DNA from: Rhizobium ruizarguesonis
GTDB lineage: Bacteria; Pseudomonadota; Alphaproteobacteria; Rhizobiales; Rhizobiaceae
Reading direction: 5' to 3'
Assembly: GCF_012349115.1 (NCBI RefSeq)
Contig: NZ_PQIG01000024.1
Location: 62,001 to 126,000, forward strand
DNA: 64,000 nucleotides
The translations under genes and the position numbers were made by a program. The notes under the pieces are model-generated. The model did no database searches. It worked only from the letters and a program-made list of their open reading frames with translations, and was not told the DNA's origin. Shown here piece by piece: positions 34,858 to 43,808 of this stretch. Each line of letters begins with the position of its first letter. The first letter of the stretch is position 1.

Positions 34858-36780
34858 AGCAATCCGGCTGATCGCCTCGGCGAGCTGCGCCTGCGAGAAG
34901 GGCTTGCCGAGACGGGGCAGGTCGACGATGCCGGCTCCTTCAGGGATCTCGGCGTAGCCGGTTGCGAGGATGATCGGCATGTCGGGCCATTCGCTGCGGA
35001 TCGCCTCGGCAAGCTGCGCGCCCGTCATGCGCGGCATGGCATGGTCGCAAATCACCAGGTCGACCTGCTGCTTGCGCAGGATGTCGAGCGCCTCGGGACC
35101 TCCCATCGCCTCGAATACGGTATGGCCGAGATCTTCGAGCATCAGCGTCGTATTCATCAGGACCAGACCGTCGTCATCAACGGCGACGATGCGCAGCCGG
35201 CGCGACGCATATTCCTCCTGTTGCGGACGGTCGGCAGCGGCCTCGGTCCCCTGTTCGACCGTTGCGACCGGGAACCATAATTCGGCCGTCGTACCTTCGC
35301 CGAGGCTGCTCTTCATCACGAGCCGGCCGCCGGACTGGGACGCAAGGCCCTGCACCATGGAAAGACCGAGGCCGGTGCCCTTGCCGACACCCTTGGTGGT
35401 GAAGAATGGGGTGATTGCCTGTTCCAGCGTCTTTGCATCCATGCCCTCACCTTGGTCGATCACCGCGATACGGACATAGCGGCCGGGCGACAGCGGACCC
35501 TCGCCTGACGGCAGCGATTCCTCGGAGGCGCGAAGCACGATCCGGCCGCCGGACGGCATGGCATCGCGGGCGTTGACGACGAGGTTCAAGATCGCCATCT
35601 CCAGCTGGTTCGGATCGGTCAGGATCGTTGGCAGCCTGACGGGGAAGGAGGTCTCGATCACGGTGAGCGGGCCGAGCGAACGGCTGAGCATATCCATCAT
35701 GCCGCGCACCAGGCCGGAGACGTCGATCGGCTCCATGTGCAGTTCCTGCCGGCGGGAAAAGGCAAGCATGCGCTGCGTCAGCGCAGCACCACGCTGAGCG
35801 CCCTGCATGGCATTGTCGACCAGCGATGTCAGAGAGAGATCTCTCGGCATGCGTTTCTTCAGGATTTCGAGACTGCCGAGGACAGCCATCAGCAGATTGT
35901 TGAAATCATGGGCAATACCGCCGGTCAATTGACCGATTGCCTCCATCTTCTGCGACTGGAAAAGCTCTTCTCGAGCCTGTTCCAGTGCCCGCTGGGTCTC
36001 CATCTTCTCGGTGATATCGCGGGTGATCTTCGCAAAACCGAGCACATCGCCTTCGTCGTCGCGGATGACGTCGATGACGACGCTGGCCCAAAAACGGCTG
36101 CCGTCCTTGCGGACGCGCCAGCCTTCCCGCTCGAACCGACCCTCGGCGCGGGCAAGCCGGAGCGCGGTCTGCGGCACGCCGGCTTCGCGGTCCTCGGGCG
36201 TATAGAAAGTCGAGAAATGCCGACCAATGATTTCTTGCGGTCGATAGCCCTTGATCCGCTCGGCGCCGAAATTCCAACTGCTGACATTGCCGTCGGGATC
36301 GAGCATGTAGATCGCATAGTCCGAGACGCCCTGGACCAGCCTGCGAAACTGCTCCTCGCTCTGGCGGATCGCCTGTTCGGCCGCCCTGCGTTCGGTCAGG
36401 TCGCGGGTGATCTTGGCATAGCCGATGAGTTCGCCGGAGGGACGACGGATCGGATCGATGATCACATGCGCCCAGAAGCAGGTTCCATCCTTGCGCTGGC
36501 GCCAGCCTTCCCCCTCGAACCGGCCGTGCTTCTCAGCCGTGGCGAGCGCACGCGCCGGAACTCCTGCGGCGCGGTCCTCTTCCAAATAGAAACGGGAAAA
36601 ATGCTGGCCGAGAATTTCGGAAGGCCTGTAACCTTTGAAGCGCTGCGCGCCGGTATTCCAGCTGGTGATGATGCCTTCCGGGCTCAGCATATAGATGGCG
36701 TAGTCGGTGATGGCATCGACCAGAAGGCGAAAGCGTCCCTCTTCGTCAAGAGACGTGTCATGTCGATTCAATACTTCCAT
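34852..36780 (-). CDS. hybrid PAS-PAS histidine kinase with receiver domain
   Basis: A 642-residue soluble sensor kinase. Two PAS domains (about residues 15-130 and 145-260) each contain the YAIYMLxPxG...WNxGAxRxKGY pattern. The dimerisation domain has His291 in GGIAHDFNNLL, followed by an HATPase region with VVNARDAMPSGG and GKGTGLGLSMVQG. A C-terminal receiver has phospho-acceptor Asp579 in VICDHAMPRMTG. No membrane helix is seen, so the signal is intracellular. The family is common in Rhizobium and often involved in light, redox or stress responses. It is convergent with the cyo operon, sharing six bases. A nearby stand-alone partner regulator is not evident. Confidence 0.93.
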   Translation of the reverse strand: MEVLNRHDTSLDEEGRFRLLVDAITDYAIYMLSPEGIITSWNTGAQRFKGYRPSEILGQHFSRFYLEEDRAAGVPARALATAEKHGRFEGEGWRQRKDGTCFWAHVIIDPIRRPSGELIGYAKITRDLTERRAAEQAIRQSEEQFRRLVQGVSDYAIYMLDPDGNVSSWNFGAERIKGYRPQEIIGRHFSTFYTPEDREAGVPQTALRLARAEGRFEREGWRVRKDGSRFWASVVIDVIRDDEGDVLGFAKITRDITEKMETQRALEQAREELFQSQKMEAIGQLTGGIAHDFNNLLMAVLGSLEILKKRMPRDLSLTSLVDNAMQGAQRGAALTQRMLAFSRRQELHMEPIDVSGLVRGMMDMLSRSLGPLTVIETSFPVRLPTILTDPNQLEMAILNLVVNARDAMPSGGRIVLRASEESLPSGEGPLSPGRYVRIAVIDQGEGMDAKTLEQAITPFFTTKGVGKGTGLGLSMVQGLASQSGGRLVMKSSLGEGTTAELWFPVATVEQGTEAAADRPQQEEYASRRLRIVAVDDDGLVLMNTTLMLEDLGHTVFEAMGGPEALDILRKQQVDLVICDHAMPRMTGAQLAEAIRSEWPDMPIILATGYAEIPEGAGIVDLPRLGKPFSQAQLAEAISRIAS

Positions 36781-36848
36781 CGGCCCCTCGGAGTCACCAG
36801 CGCTTTATAACGCAGCAGGGGGTGGATAGTTCCGAAGCAGTCCGAATT

Positions 36849-38255
36849 TCAGACGGCCTTGACCTGCGGGTAGAACCGCTCGCCGACACGCTCGGCAGCG
36901 GCATAGGCCTGCGAGACGATCTCCGGCACAAGATCGATATCGGGCAGGCTGCCGAGGCCGAGGGGACCGACGGCAAAGAGCCCTGCGACCGTCGAACCGT
37001 CCTCGAGGAAGGGCTCGCCGCGCGCATTGACCGCCAGGCCGAGCGAGAGCTCGTCCTGCATGGCGAGGCCGGCCGAAAGCAGGCTTTGCATCAGCGGCGC
37101 TGAAAGATCCGGCGCCTGACAGCGGCAATCGATGATGCGCTCGGCATGGATGACCTCCTCGGCAGCGGAACCGGCCGGCGTGAAGAACAGACCGCTCAGG
37201 CCCCGGCGGCCGGCCCGGCCGCGGCGCAGCACCGTGCGGCCTTCGGCGAGCTCACGTTTCAGCCGCAGGTGCATGGCTTCCGGCAGGCGGTTGCGATGGC
37301 TGTCGTAGATGGCCCTGAGGTGCCGGTTGAACTGATGCTTGTCGCGGGCCGGCAGCGAGCGCCAGAGCGAGCGGGCATGTTTTCTGAGGCCGTTCATCAC
37401 CGATTGCCAGCTTCGCCCCGCCTCCTCCGCCTCGCGACAGGCTTCACGGATGAAGCGCACGATCTCCGGCAGGCTGTGCGGCAGCGCTTCGGCCGGGAAG
37501 ACCGGATCGGCGGAATTCGGCGTATGGCTCTGGGGCAGGAAGCCGCGCCGGGAAATAATCGTCACCTGGCCGGCGTAACCGGAATCGCGCAGCTGCAGCA
37601 GCTGGTCGACGACGCGGATGCCGCTGCCAAGAAGTACTGCATGCGGCCGCGCGACGAGGCGCTGGGCCCTGATCGGCGAAGCGTCCTCACCGCCCGCATC
37701 CGGCACAGTCAGGCCGTAGCCGGTGGCGAGGATCACGGTATCGAACAGCGGATTGGCGGGATTGGCGCTTTCGAGCAGGAAGCGGTTGCCGTGGCTCCTG
37801 CGGATCGCCACGACCGGATCGTTGCAGACCTGGACGGTGATATCCCTGCGCGCGGCCAGCGCTTCCGAAAAGCGCTGATAGACATAATCGCTGAAGATCT
37901 CCTTTGGCACGAAGATCTGCCGGAATCCCGGAATGGCGGCCGGCACGGCGGCGCGGAAGGCGGCGTTGCTGCAGAGCCAGTCGTTGAAATCGTCATTGTC
38001 GCCGACCGAGACCGAGAGATCCCGCACACGGGTGTTGAGGATCGTCGAGGAGCGGACTGAGGCCAGCGCCTGCCCACCGCTGACCGACGAATTCGGATCG
38101 AACAGCTGCAGGTGGAAGGGCGCGCGCACCGTCTTCATCAGCGCGATGGCCGTCATCATGCCGGAAAAGCCGCGCCCGACGATCGCAATGCGTGGTACGG
38201 CTGATATCTGCGCCGCCGCATTGGCTCTCGCGGAAAAAAGTCCCTGAACCGTCAT
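36849..38255 (-). CDS. FAD/NAD(P)-binding oxidoreductase
   Basis: A 468-residue flavoprotein of the COG4529 type. The N-terminal FAD-binding motif is IAIVGRGFSGMMTAIALM (about residues 24-41), and the second part includes VILATGYGLTVPD and HAVLLGSGIRVVDQLL, a second nucleotide-binding stretch. The ATG at 38255 has an AAAGGAG site seven bases upstream. The electron acceptor or substrate is not clear; relatives are often called FAD-dependent oxidoreductase without known function. A structured ~190-base leader precedes it. Confidence 0.88.
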   Translation of the reverse strand: MTVQGLFSARANAAAQISAVPRIAIVGRGFSGMMTAIALMKTVRAPFHLQLFDPNSSVSGGQALASVRSSTILNTRVRDLSVSVGDNDDFNDWLCSNAAFRAAVPAAIPGFRQIFVPKEIFSDYVYQRFSEALAARRDITVQVCNDPVVAIRRSHGNRFLLESANPANPLFDTVILATGYGLTVPDAGGEDASPIRAQRLVARPHAVLLGSGIRVVDQLLQLRDSGYAGQVTIISRRGFLPQSHTPNSADPVFPAEALPHSLPEIVRFIREACREAEEAGRSWQSVMNGLRKHARSLWRSLPARDKHQFNRHLRAIYDSHRNRLPEAMHLRLKRELAEGRTVLRRGRAGRRGLSGLFFTPAGSAAEEVIHAERIIDCRCQAPDLSAPLMQSLLSAGLAMQDELSLGLAVNARGEPFLEDGSTVAGLFAVGPLGLGSLPDIDLVPEIVSQAYAAAERVGERFYPQVKAV

Positions 38256-38607
38256 CGCAACTCCTTTGCGGCTTCATCCGCACCCTGGGTCGATTGAGGT
38301 TTCAACGCATAAAACAGCGGTTCATGCGTTGACGAGGTTCATGCGGCCATTCACAACACCTGCCGCGGCACCGGGGTCCGAACCAGCAGCCCCGCAAGAG
38401 AACTAGGGGAGCAATCACGCTCGTCCATAGTCTATCAAACTAGTAGTGTATGAAAGCGCTAAATGGCGCAGGTGGCAAGAGCTTTGTTGCCCCATCAATT
38501 CAAGCTATTGAAATATAACATATTTTTGAAGTATCCCGTGGAAGTATGGCCGAGTTTTGCACCCGAACTGCGAATTGATCGCTGAAAACGTCGGTTCGAC
38601 AGCGACC
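38256..38607 (-). other. leader region with hairpin, uORF and operator-like repeat
   Basis: This ~350-base gap upstream of the FAD protein contains a perfect 8-bp hairpin (CAACGCAT/ATGCGTTG, 38303-38331), and further up the inverted repeat TAGT-N7-ACTA (38428-38442). A 25-codon frame starting ATGGACGAG at 38428 and ending TGA at 38351 begins at this repeat. Several very short frames (for example 38321-38338 region) follow it. I see no match to a known riboswitch, though the arrangement suggests regulation of the flavoprotein. Confidence 0.4.
38303..38331 (-). promoter_or_regulatory. perfect stem-loop in leader of FAD protein
   Basis: Arms CAACGCAT (38303-38310) and ATGCGTTG (38324-38331) are perfectly complementary with a 13-base loop. 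The element lies about 48-76 bases upstream of the FAD-protein start codon. A partial copy of its flanking sequence (gaggttcatgcg) occurs just beyond it. Confidence 0.45.
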
Positions 38608-39225
38608 CTAGCTACCCTCTCCCGGATATTGTTTTGCCTTCAGCAGGCTCGCCAGATGCGCCGTGTTGCGCGCCAGCATGTCAACGGCTTTCGTCACGAC
38701 CTTCGGCACCTTGTCGAGATCGACGAAATTGGTGGAACCCATTGCCTCGCCGACCCAGTAGGCGACCGCATTCGCCGGAATGGTGAAGCCGACGTCGTTC
38801 AGCGCCTGGAAGAGCTCGGCCGACACATGATGGGCGCCGTCCTCATTGCCGACGACGGCAACAGCCGCGACCCTGCCATAGGAGACCATACGGCCCTCTT
38901 CGTCGGTCTCCTCGAGAAAGGCGTCCATGCGCTCCAGCGCCCGCTTGCAGACGCTGGACGGCTGGCCGAGCCAGATCGGCGTTGCCATCAGCAGGATATC
39001 GGCACCCAGCACCTTGGCGCGAATATCCGGCCAGTCATCGCCGGCACCTTCGTCTGAGGTGACGCCCGGCTTGACGTTGAAATCGGCAAGGCGAAGCACT
39101 TCGGTCTCAACGCCATGTGCAGACATCGCCTTGTCGATCAGACCGATCATCCGGTCGGTCGAGGACGCATCCTTGGCGTCGCTGGTCTTCAGCGTGGCGT
39201 TGAGGGCGAGAGCTTTGAGCGGCAT
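38608..39225 (-). CDS. NAD(P)H-dependent FMN reductase / flavodoxin-like
   Basis: A 205-residue flavodoxin-fold protein of the NADPH-dependent FMN reductase type. The phosphate-binding loop is ALNATLKTSD near the N terminus, and the FMN-ring segment is LLMATPIWLGQPSSVCKR. The ATG at 39225 has a GGAGA ribosome site, whereas the frame open to 39273 lacks one. It probably reduces flavins or quinones in the cytoplasm. It is transcribed in the same direction as the FAD protein at 36849, but the 350-base gap makes a shared transcript uncertain. Confidence 0.9.
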   Translation of the reverse strand: MPLKALALNATLKTSDAKDASSTDRMIGLIDKAMSAHGVETEVLRLADFNVKPGVTSDEGAGDDWPDIRAKVLGADILLMATPIWLGQPSSVCKRALERMDAFLEETDEEGRMVSYGRVAAVAVVGNEDGAHHVSAELFQALNDVGFTIPANAVAYWVGEAMGSTNFVDLDKVPKVVTKAVDMLARNTAHLASLLKAKQYPGEGS

Positions 39226-39446
39226 GGGTCTCTCCGGCGGTTGGTATTCGCCTGCTGCAACCCGGTCGCGCACAGATTGTTCCAGCCCGGATGCGAGGAG
39301 ACCTCACGTAAAAATAACCAACTGGTGAATTCTTTACTTGAACCCCCAAATGGAATCGGCAAAAGTGAAGGTGCTATCAATCCCTTTCATGGATTTGCCG
39401 TCTTTTCGGGCCAGCGTCCGACCACACATCTATTGGAAAAAATACC

Positions 39447-41300
39447 GTGAGCAGCGATGCGTTAATACGCGCGACGAAGCCTTCGGCTTCGATGGCGCTT
39501 GCAACTGCGGCAGGCTGGGGCCGAGGCCTCTTCACATTGGTGCGCATCACCATGATGGCCTTCCGCCACCCCTGGCAATCCGGCTTTGCGATCGGCGCCA
39601 CGCTTGTTGCCTCCACCTTCCAGCTGATGATCCCGCGCCTTCTCGGCCGGGCCGTCGACCACACGCAGATGGCGATGAGCGGCGGTGCGGCGGGCCAGGC
39701 GGCACAGGACGCGCTTTTGACGACCGCGCTACTGCTACTCGGCGCCAGTGTGCTGCGCGGCCTCTTCACCATGGTGCAGAACTATTACAGTGAAGCCGTC
39801 GGCCATCACATCGGCTACGAGCTGCGGCTGGCCTGCTACGAGAAAATCCAGCGTCTCTCTTTCAGCTTTCACGACACCGTGCATTCCGGCGACCTGATCA
39901 CCGTCGGCCTGCTCGATCTCGAAGGCGTGCGCATGTATTTCTCGACAGCGCTCGTCCGGATGATCCTGCTGTCGATCCTGATCGGCATCGGCGCCTATAT
40001 GCTGCTGTCGACCGATGTCGTGCTCGGCCTTCTGGCGCTGAGCTTCGTGCCCTTCGTTGGCTGGCGCTCCTCGGTGACGCAGCTCAGGCTGCGTGCCACC
40101 TGGCTCGACCTGCAGGAGCAGCTTTCGGTGCTGACCCGCATCATGGAGGAGAATCTCGGCGGCATCCGCGTCGTGCGCGCTTTTGCCGCCCACGAACACG
40201 AGATTTCGAAATTCGAGGCCGCGTCGAAGAGCGCATTGGCGCTTGCACATCAGCGCGTCGGCATCCGCGTCACCAATACCAGCGCCATGACCTTCTCCTT
40301 CTTCGCGGCGATGGGCCTGGTGCTCTGGATCGGCGGCGGCAAGGTGATGTCGGGCGAGATCACCGTCGGCACGTTGGCTTCCTTCCTGACCTTCATGACC
40401 ATCCTGCAGATGCCGGTGCGCCAGCTCGGCCTGATGGTCAACGCCTTTGCCCGCGCCTCCACTTGCGGCTCGCGTCTCTTTGCCCTTCTCGACCTCGACA
40501 TCGCGATCAAGGATGCGCCGGATGCGAAGGAACTGAGCCTCACCAGCGGCGTGTTGCGCTTCGAGAATGTCAGCTTCGCCTATCCGAGTTCCGAAAAACG
40601 CACCGTGCTCCAGGATGTCTCCTTCGAAGCCCGCCGCGGCCAGACGATCGGCATTGTCGGGCCTCCGGGCAGCGGCAAGTCGACGATCGCCCATCTCATT
40701 CCCCGCTTCTACGACGTCAGCGGCGGCAAAATCACGATCGACGGCCAGGACATCCGCAAGGCGACGCTGCAATCGCTGCGCAGGGCGGTTGCCGTCGTGC
40801 AGCAGGATTCCTTCCTGTTCACGACGACGATCGAAAACAACATCGCCTATGGCGACCCATGGGCGAAGGAAGGCCGCATCGAGCGCGCCAGCGAAAGCGC
40901 CCAGCTGCACAATTACGTGCTCGGCCTGCCCACAGGTTACGGCACCGTCGTCGGCGAGCGCGGCGTTTCGCTTTCCGGCGGCCAGCGGCAGCGACTTTCG
41001 ATCGCCCGCGCGCTGATGCTGAGACCGGCGGTGATGGTGTTCGACGATTCGACGGCGGCGATCGATGCCGCCACCGAACAGCGCATCCGCAGCGCCATGC
41101 GCCGCTACGCCGCAGACCGCGTAACGATCATCGTCGCCCATCGCCTGAGCTCGCTGATGCATGCCGACCAGATCCTGTTCGTCGAAGACGGCCGGATCGT
41201 CGAACGCGGCACGCATGCGGCGCTGCTTTCGCTCGGCGGGCGTTACAAGGCGCTCTACGACCTTCAGGTGCGGCCGGGCGACGAGGCTTTGAGCGCCTAG
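39447..41300 (+). CDS. heterodimeric ABC exporter, degenerate-site subunit
   Basis: A half-transporter of 617 residues with six membrane segments and one ATPase domain. Walker A (GPPGSGKST) and signature (LSGGQRQR) are intact, but Walker B reads VMVFDDSTAAID, so the catalytic Glu is Asp534. A canonical half-transporter gene follows after 95 bases on the same strand. This pairing of one Glu-to-Asp subunit with one consensus subunit is known in heterodimeric exporters such as TM287/288. The GTG start at 39447 gives the longest natural N terminus; the ATG at 39492 is an alternative. Substrates in this class are often drugs or lipids. Confidence 0.92.
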   Translation: MSSDALIRATKPSASMALATAAGWGRGLFTLVRITMMAFRHPWQSGFAIGATLVASTFQLMIPRLLGRAVDHTQMAMSGGAAGQAAQDALLTTALLLLGASVLRGLFTMVQNYYSEAVGHHIGYELRLACYEKIQRLSFSFHDTVHSGDLITVGLLDLEGVRMYFSTALVRMILLSILIGIGAYMLLSTDVVLGLLALSFVPFVGWRSSVTQLRLRATWLDLQEQLSVLTRIMEENLGGIRVVRAFAAHEHEISKFEAASKSALALAHQRVGIRVTNTSAMTFSFFAAMGLVLWIGGGKVMSGEITVGTLASFLTFMTILQMPVRQLGLMVNAFARASTCGSRLFALLDLDIAIKDAPDAKELSLTSGVLRFENVSFAYPSSEKRTVLQDVSFEARRGQTIGIVGPPGSGKSTIAHLIPRFYDVSGGKITIDGQDIRKATLQSLRRAVAVVQQDSFLFTTTIENNIAYGDPWAKEGRIERASESAQLHNYVLGLPTGYGTVVGERGVSLSGGQRQRLSIARALMLRPAVMVFDDSTAAIDAATEQRIRSAMRRYAADRVTIIVAHRLSSLMHADQILFVEDGRIVERGTHAALLSLGGRYKALYDLQVRPGDEALSA

Positions 41301-41311
41301 CAGAAAGCATA

Positions 41312-41344
41312 TTCCCCCTCCTCCCCTGGGTGGGGAGAGGGGAA
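41312..41344. repeat. imperfect palindrome between ABC exporter genes
   Basis: A pyrimidine-rich arm (ttccccctcctcccc) is complementary to the following purine arm (ggggagaggggaa), interrupted by TGGGT. It lies 11 bases past the first ABC gene stop. The pattern looks like a dispersed rhizobial intergenic palindrome. It could attenuate transcription into the second half-transporter gene, but there is no T-run. Confidence 0.45.
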
Positions 41345-41395
41345 CGGGTAGTGACTATGCAGGCCACCTGAAGTGTTGGCCGCGGGAGGAATGAC

Positions 41396-43294
41396 ATGGC
41401 CGAGGAACTGGAAACCGAGCGTCCCGACGTTCGCGAGGATGGACGCCGCCCGCCACGGGCGGTCGTCGGTTCACATCGCGTCGAAGAGGAGATGTTCGGC
41501 AAGGCCTTCGACGGCAACATCGTCAAGCGCATCTGGGTCTTCGTCAGCCCCTATCGCCGGCAGGTCCTCTGGTCGGTCGTCGCCGTTTTGACCTTCACGA
41601 TGATGCAGCTCACCATCCCGCTGATCATCCGCTATGCCATCGACCACGGCATGTCGCCGGGCGGCAGCCCTTCGGCGCTGATCTGGTCGATCGTCGCCTT
41701 CACCATTGCCATCCTCATCAACTATGCGGCGAGCTACGCGCAGGAGACGCTGGTCGGCGGCGTGGCGGAAGACGTGCTCTTCGATATCCGCAAGGCGATG
41801 TTTTCGCATCTGCAGCGCGTCTCGCTCTCCTTCATGGACAAGACCGAAGTGGGACGGTTGATGTCGCGCCTGCAGGGCGACGTCAACTCGATGCAGGAAT
41901 TCCTCGAAACCTCGGTGCTCTCCGTCGGCGACATCATGCTGCTCTTCGGCATCGTCTTCGTGATGCTCTATCTCGACTTCAAGTTGGGGCTGCTGACGCT
42001 CTCGGTGCTGCCGGTGCTCTTCATCGTCCGGCTGTTCTGGTTGCCGTTGGCGCGCAAGTCCTTCATGGCCGCGCACGAGACCAATTCGGTCGCAAACGGC
42101 GCGCTTGCCGAGGCGATCCACGGCGTGCGCGCCGTCCAGAGCATGGACAGGCAGGGCGTCAACTTCACGCTCTACGACGACAAGGCGCATGCCAACCTCG
42201 AGACGCATCTGACGGCGGCGCGTTATGCGCAGGTGATGGTGCCGATCGTCGACAGCCTGACGGGCGTGGCGATGGCGCTCGTCATCGTCGTCGGTGGCGC
42301 CCGCGTTCTCAATCAGGCGCTCGATGTCGGCGTGCTCGTCGCCTTCCTGTTTTATATCCAGCGTTTCTTCGACCCGATCCGTTCTCTGACCCTGCAATAT
42401 TCGGTGATGCAGCGCGCCATGGCGTCCGGCCAACGGCTGACCGAGGTGCTTGACGTGCCTGTCGACATCAAGGATGCACCCGGTGCCACGGCGCTGTCGC
42501 GCGACATGGACGGCTCGGTGGAATTCAAGGACGTCGTCTTCGGCTACAATCCGAAACATCCGGTGCTGAAACATGTGAGCTTCAAGGTCAATCCCGGCGA
42601 GACGGTGGCGCTGGTCGGGCCGACGGGGTCCGGCAAATCGAGCTGCATGTCGCTGATCCATCGCTTTTACGATGTGCAGCAGGGCCAGGTGCTGGTCGGT
42701 GGCCATGATGTGCGTGATCTGACGCAGGATTCGCTCGGAGCGCAGATCGCCATGGTGCTGCAGGAACCCTTCCTCTTCACCGGAACGGTCTTCGAGAATA
42801 TTCGCTACCACATGCACGAGGCGACGCGCGAACAGGTGATCGAGGCGGCGAAGGCCGTTGGCGCGCACGAGTTCATCATGCGCCTGCCGGAGGGCTACGA
42901 CAGCGTTCTCGGCGAGCGCGGCGGCAATCTCTCGCTTGGCCAGCGCCAGCTTTTAAGCTTTGCTCGCGCGCTGGTGGCGGATGCGAAGATCCTCGTGCTC
43001 GACGAAGCGACGGCCAATATCGACAGCTATACCGAGATGCTGATCCAGAAGGCACTGGTGAAGCTGCTCGAAAACCGCACCGGCCTCGTCATCGCCCATC
43101 GCCTCGCGACGATCCGCGAGGCGGATCGCATCATCGTGCTGCAGAACGGCGAAATCATCGAAAGCGGCAACCACCACCAGCTGATGAAGAATGGCAAGCT
43201 CTATTCGAAGCTCTATAATCTCAACTACGCGTCCTTCGACGACATTCCCGAAGATGTGCTGGAAGAGACGACGGCTGCCCACTCGGCGACCTAG
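41396..43294 (+). CDS. heterodimeric ABC exporter, consensus subunit
   Basis: The second half-transporter, 632 residues, with a ~35-residue cytosolic N terminus, six membrane segments and an ATPase domain. Walker A is GPTGSGKSS, and Walker B ILVLDEATANID keeps the catalytic Glu. The signature is LSLGQ (residues 512-516) in place of LSGGQ. In the head-to-tail dimer this signature would complete the site formed by the Asp534 subunit, so both deviations fall in the same degenerate site, while the second site stays consensus. A GGGAGGA site precedes the ATG. Confidence 0.93.
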   Translation: MAEELETERPDVREDGRRPPRAVVGSHRVEEEMFGKAFDGNIVKRIWVFVSPYRRQVLWSVVAVLTFTMMQLTIPLIIRYAIDHGMSPGGSPSALIWSIVAFTIAILINYAASYAQETLVGGVAEDVLFDIRKAMFSHLQRVSLSFMDKTEVGRLMSRLQGDVNSMQEFLETSVLSVGDIMLLFGIVFVMLYLDFKLGLLTLSVLPVLFIVRLFWLPLARKSFMAAHETNSVANGALAEAIHGVRAVQSMDRQGVNFTLYDDKAHANLETHLTAARYAQVMVPIVDSLTGVAMALVIVVGGARVLNQALDVGVLVAFLFYIQRFFDPIRSLTLQYSVMQRAMASGQRLTEVLDVPVDIKDAPGATALSRDMDGSVEFKDVVFGYNPKHPVLKHVSFKVNPGETVALVGPTGSGKSSCMSLIHRFYDVQQGQVLVGGHDVRDLTQDSLGAQIAMVLQEPFLFTGTVFENIRYHMHEATREQVIEAAKAVGAHEFIMRLPEGYDSVLGERGGNLSLGQRQLLSFARALVADAKILVLDEATANIDSYTEMLIQKALVKLLENRTGLVIAHRLATIREADRIIVLQNGEIIESGNHHQLMKNGKLYSKLYNLNYASFDDIPEDVLEETTAAHSAT

Positions 43295-43309
43295 AGCATT
43301 TCCGTTTTT

Positions 43310-43808
43310 CTTCGACGCTCTACAACCGCTTCATTCGCTGGAGCCCACCCGGCGTGTTCGACAGGATTCTCACCGCTTTGGCCGGCGAAGGCCCCCAAGC
43401 CCCGAGCATATCATGATCGACGCAACACATCTGAAGGCCCACGCACCGCGGCAAGCCTTCTAAAAGAAGGATGTGCGGTCTGATCTCGCAGCTCCATGCC
43501 GTCTGCGATGGTGATGGCCGGCGATCATCATGCTGCTCTCTGAAGGCCAGATGAGCGACCACAAGGGCGCAAGGATCGTGCTCAACGCATTGCCCAAAGC
43601 AGTGCCTCATCGCCGATAAGGGCTGCGACAGCACCTGGTTCCCCGAAGAGCTCCTCGCCAGGGAATCGAGCCCTGCATCCCGTCCTCAAAAAGCCGGAAG
43701 AAACCATACCTCTAGGCCAAGGCTCGTATCGCAATACGTTGTGACCGATGTTCCCACACCTTCTCCTCGGCAATCTGCATCGCAGCTTCCGTCATCTTCT
43801 GGCTGCGA
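43310..43808 (+). pseudogene. IS5-family transposase remnant
   Basis: Pieces of an IS5-type DDE transposase can be read in shifting frames: YNRFIRWSPPGVFDRIL, then IMIDATHLKAH, then QLHAVCDGDGR and IMLLSEGQMSDHKGARIV, then a frame containing ADKG and finally SHTFL-like sequence. At least three frameshifts and an internal deletion are needed to join them, and an in-frame stop follows LTALAGEGP. Terminal inverted repeats were not found. The element is dead, and its 3' end abuts the stop codon of the LysR gene. It marks the left border of an accessory segment. Confidence 0.8.
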
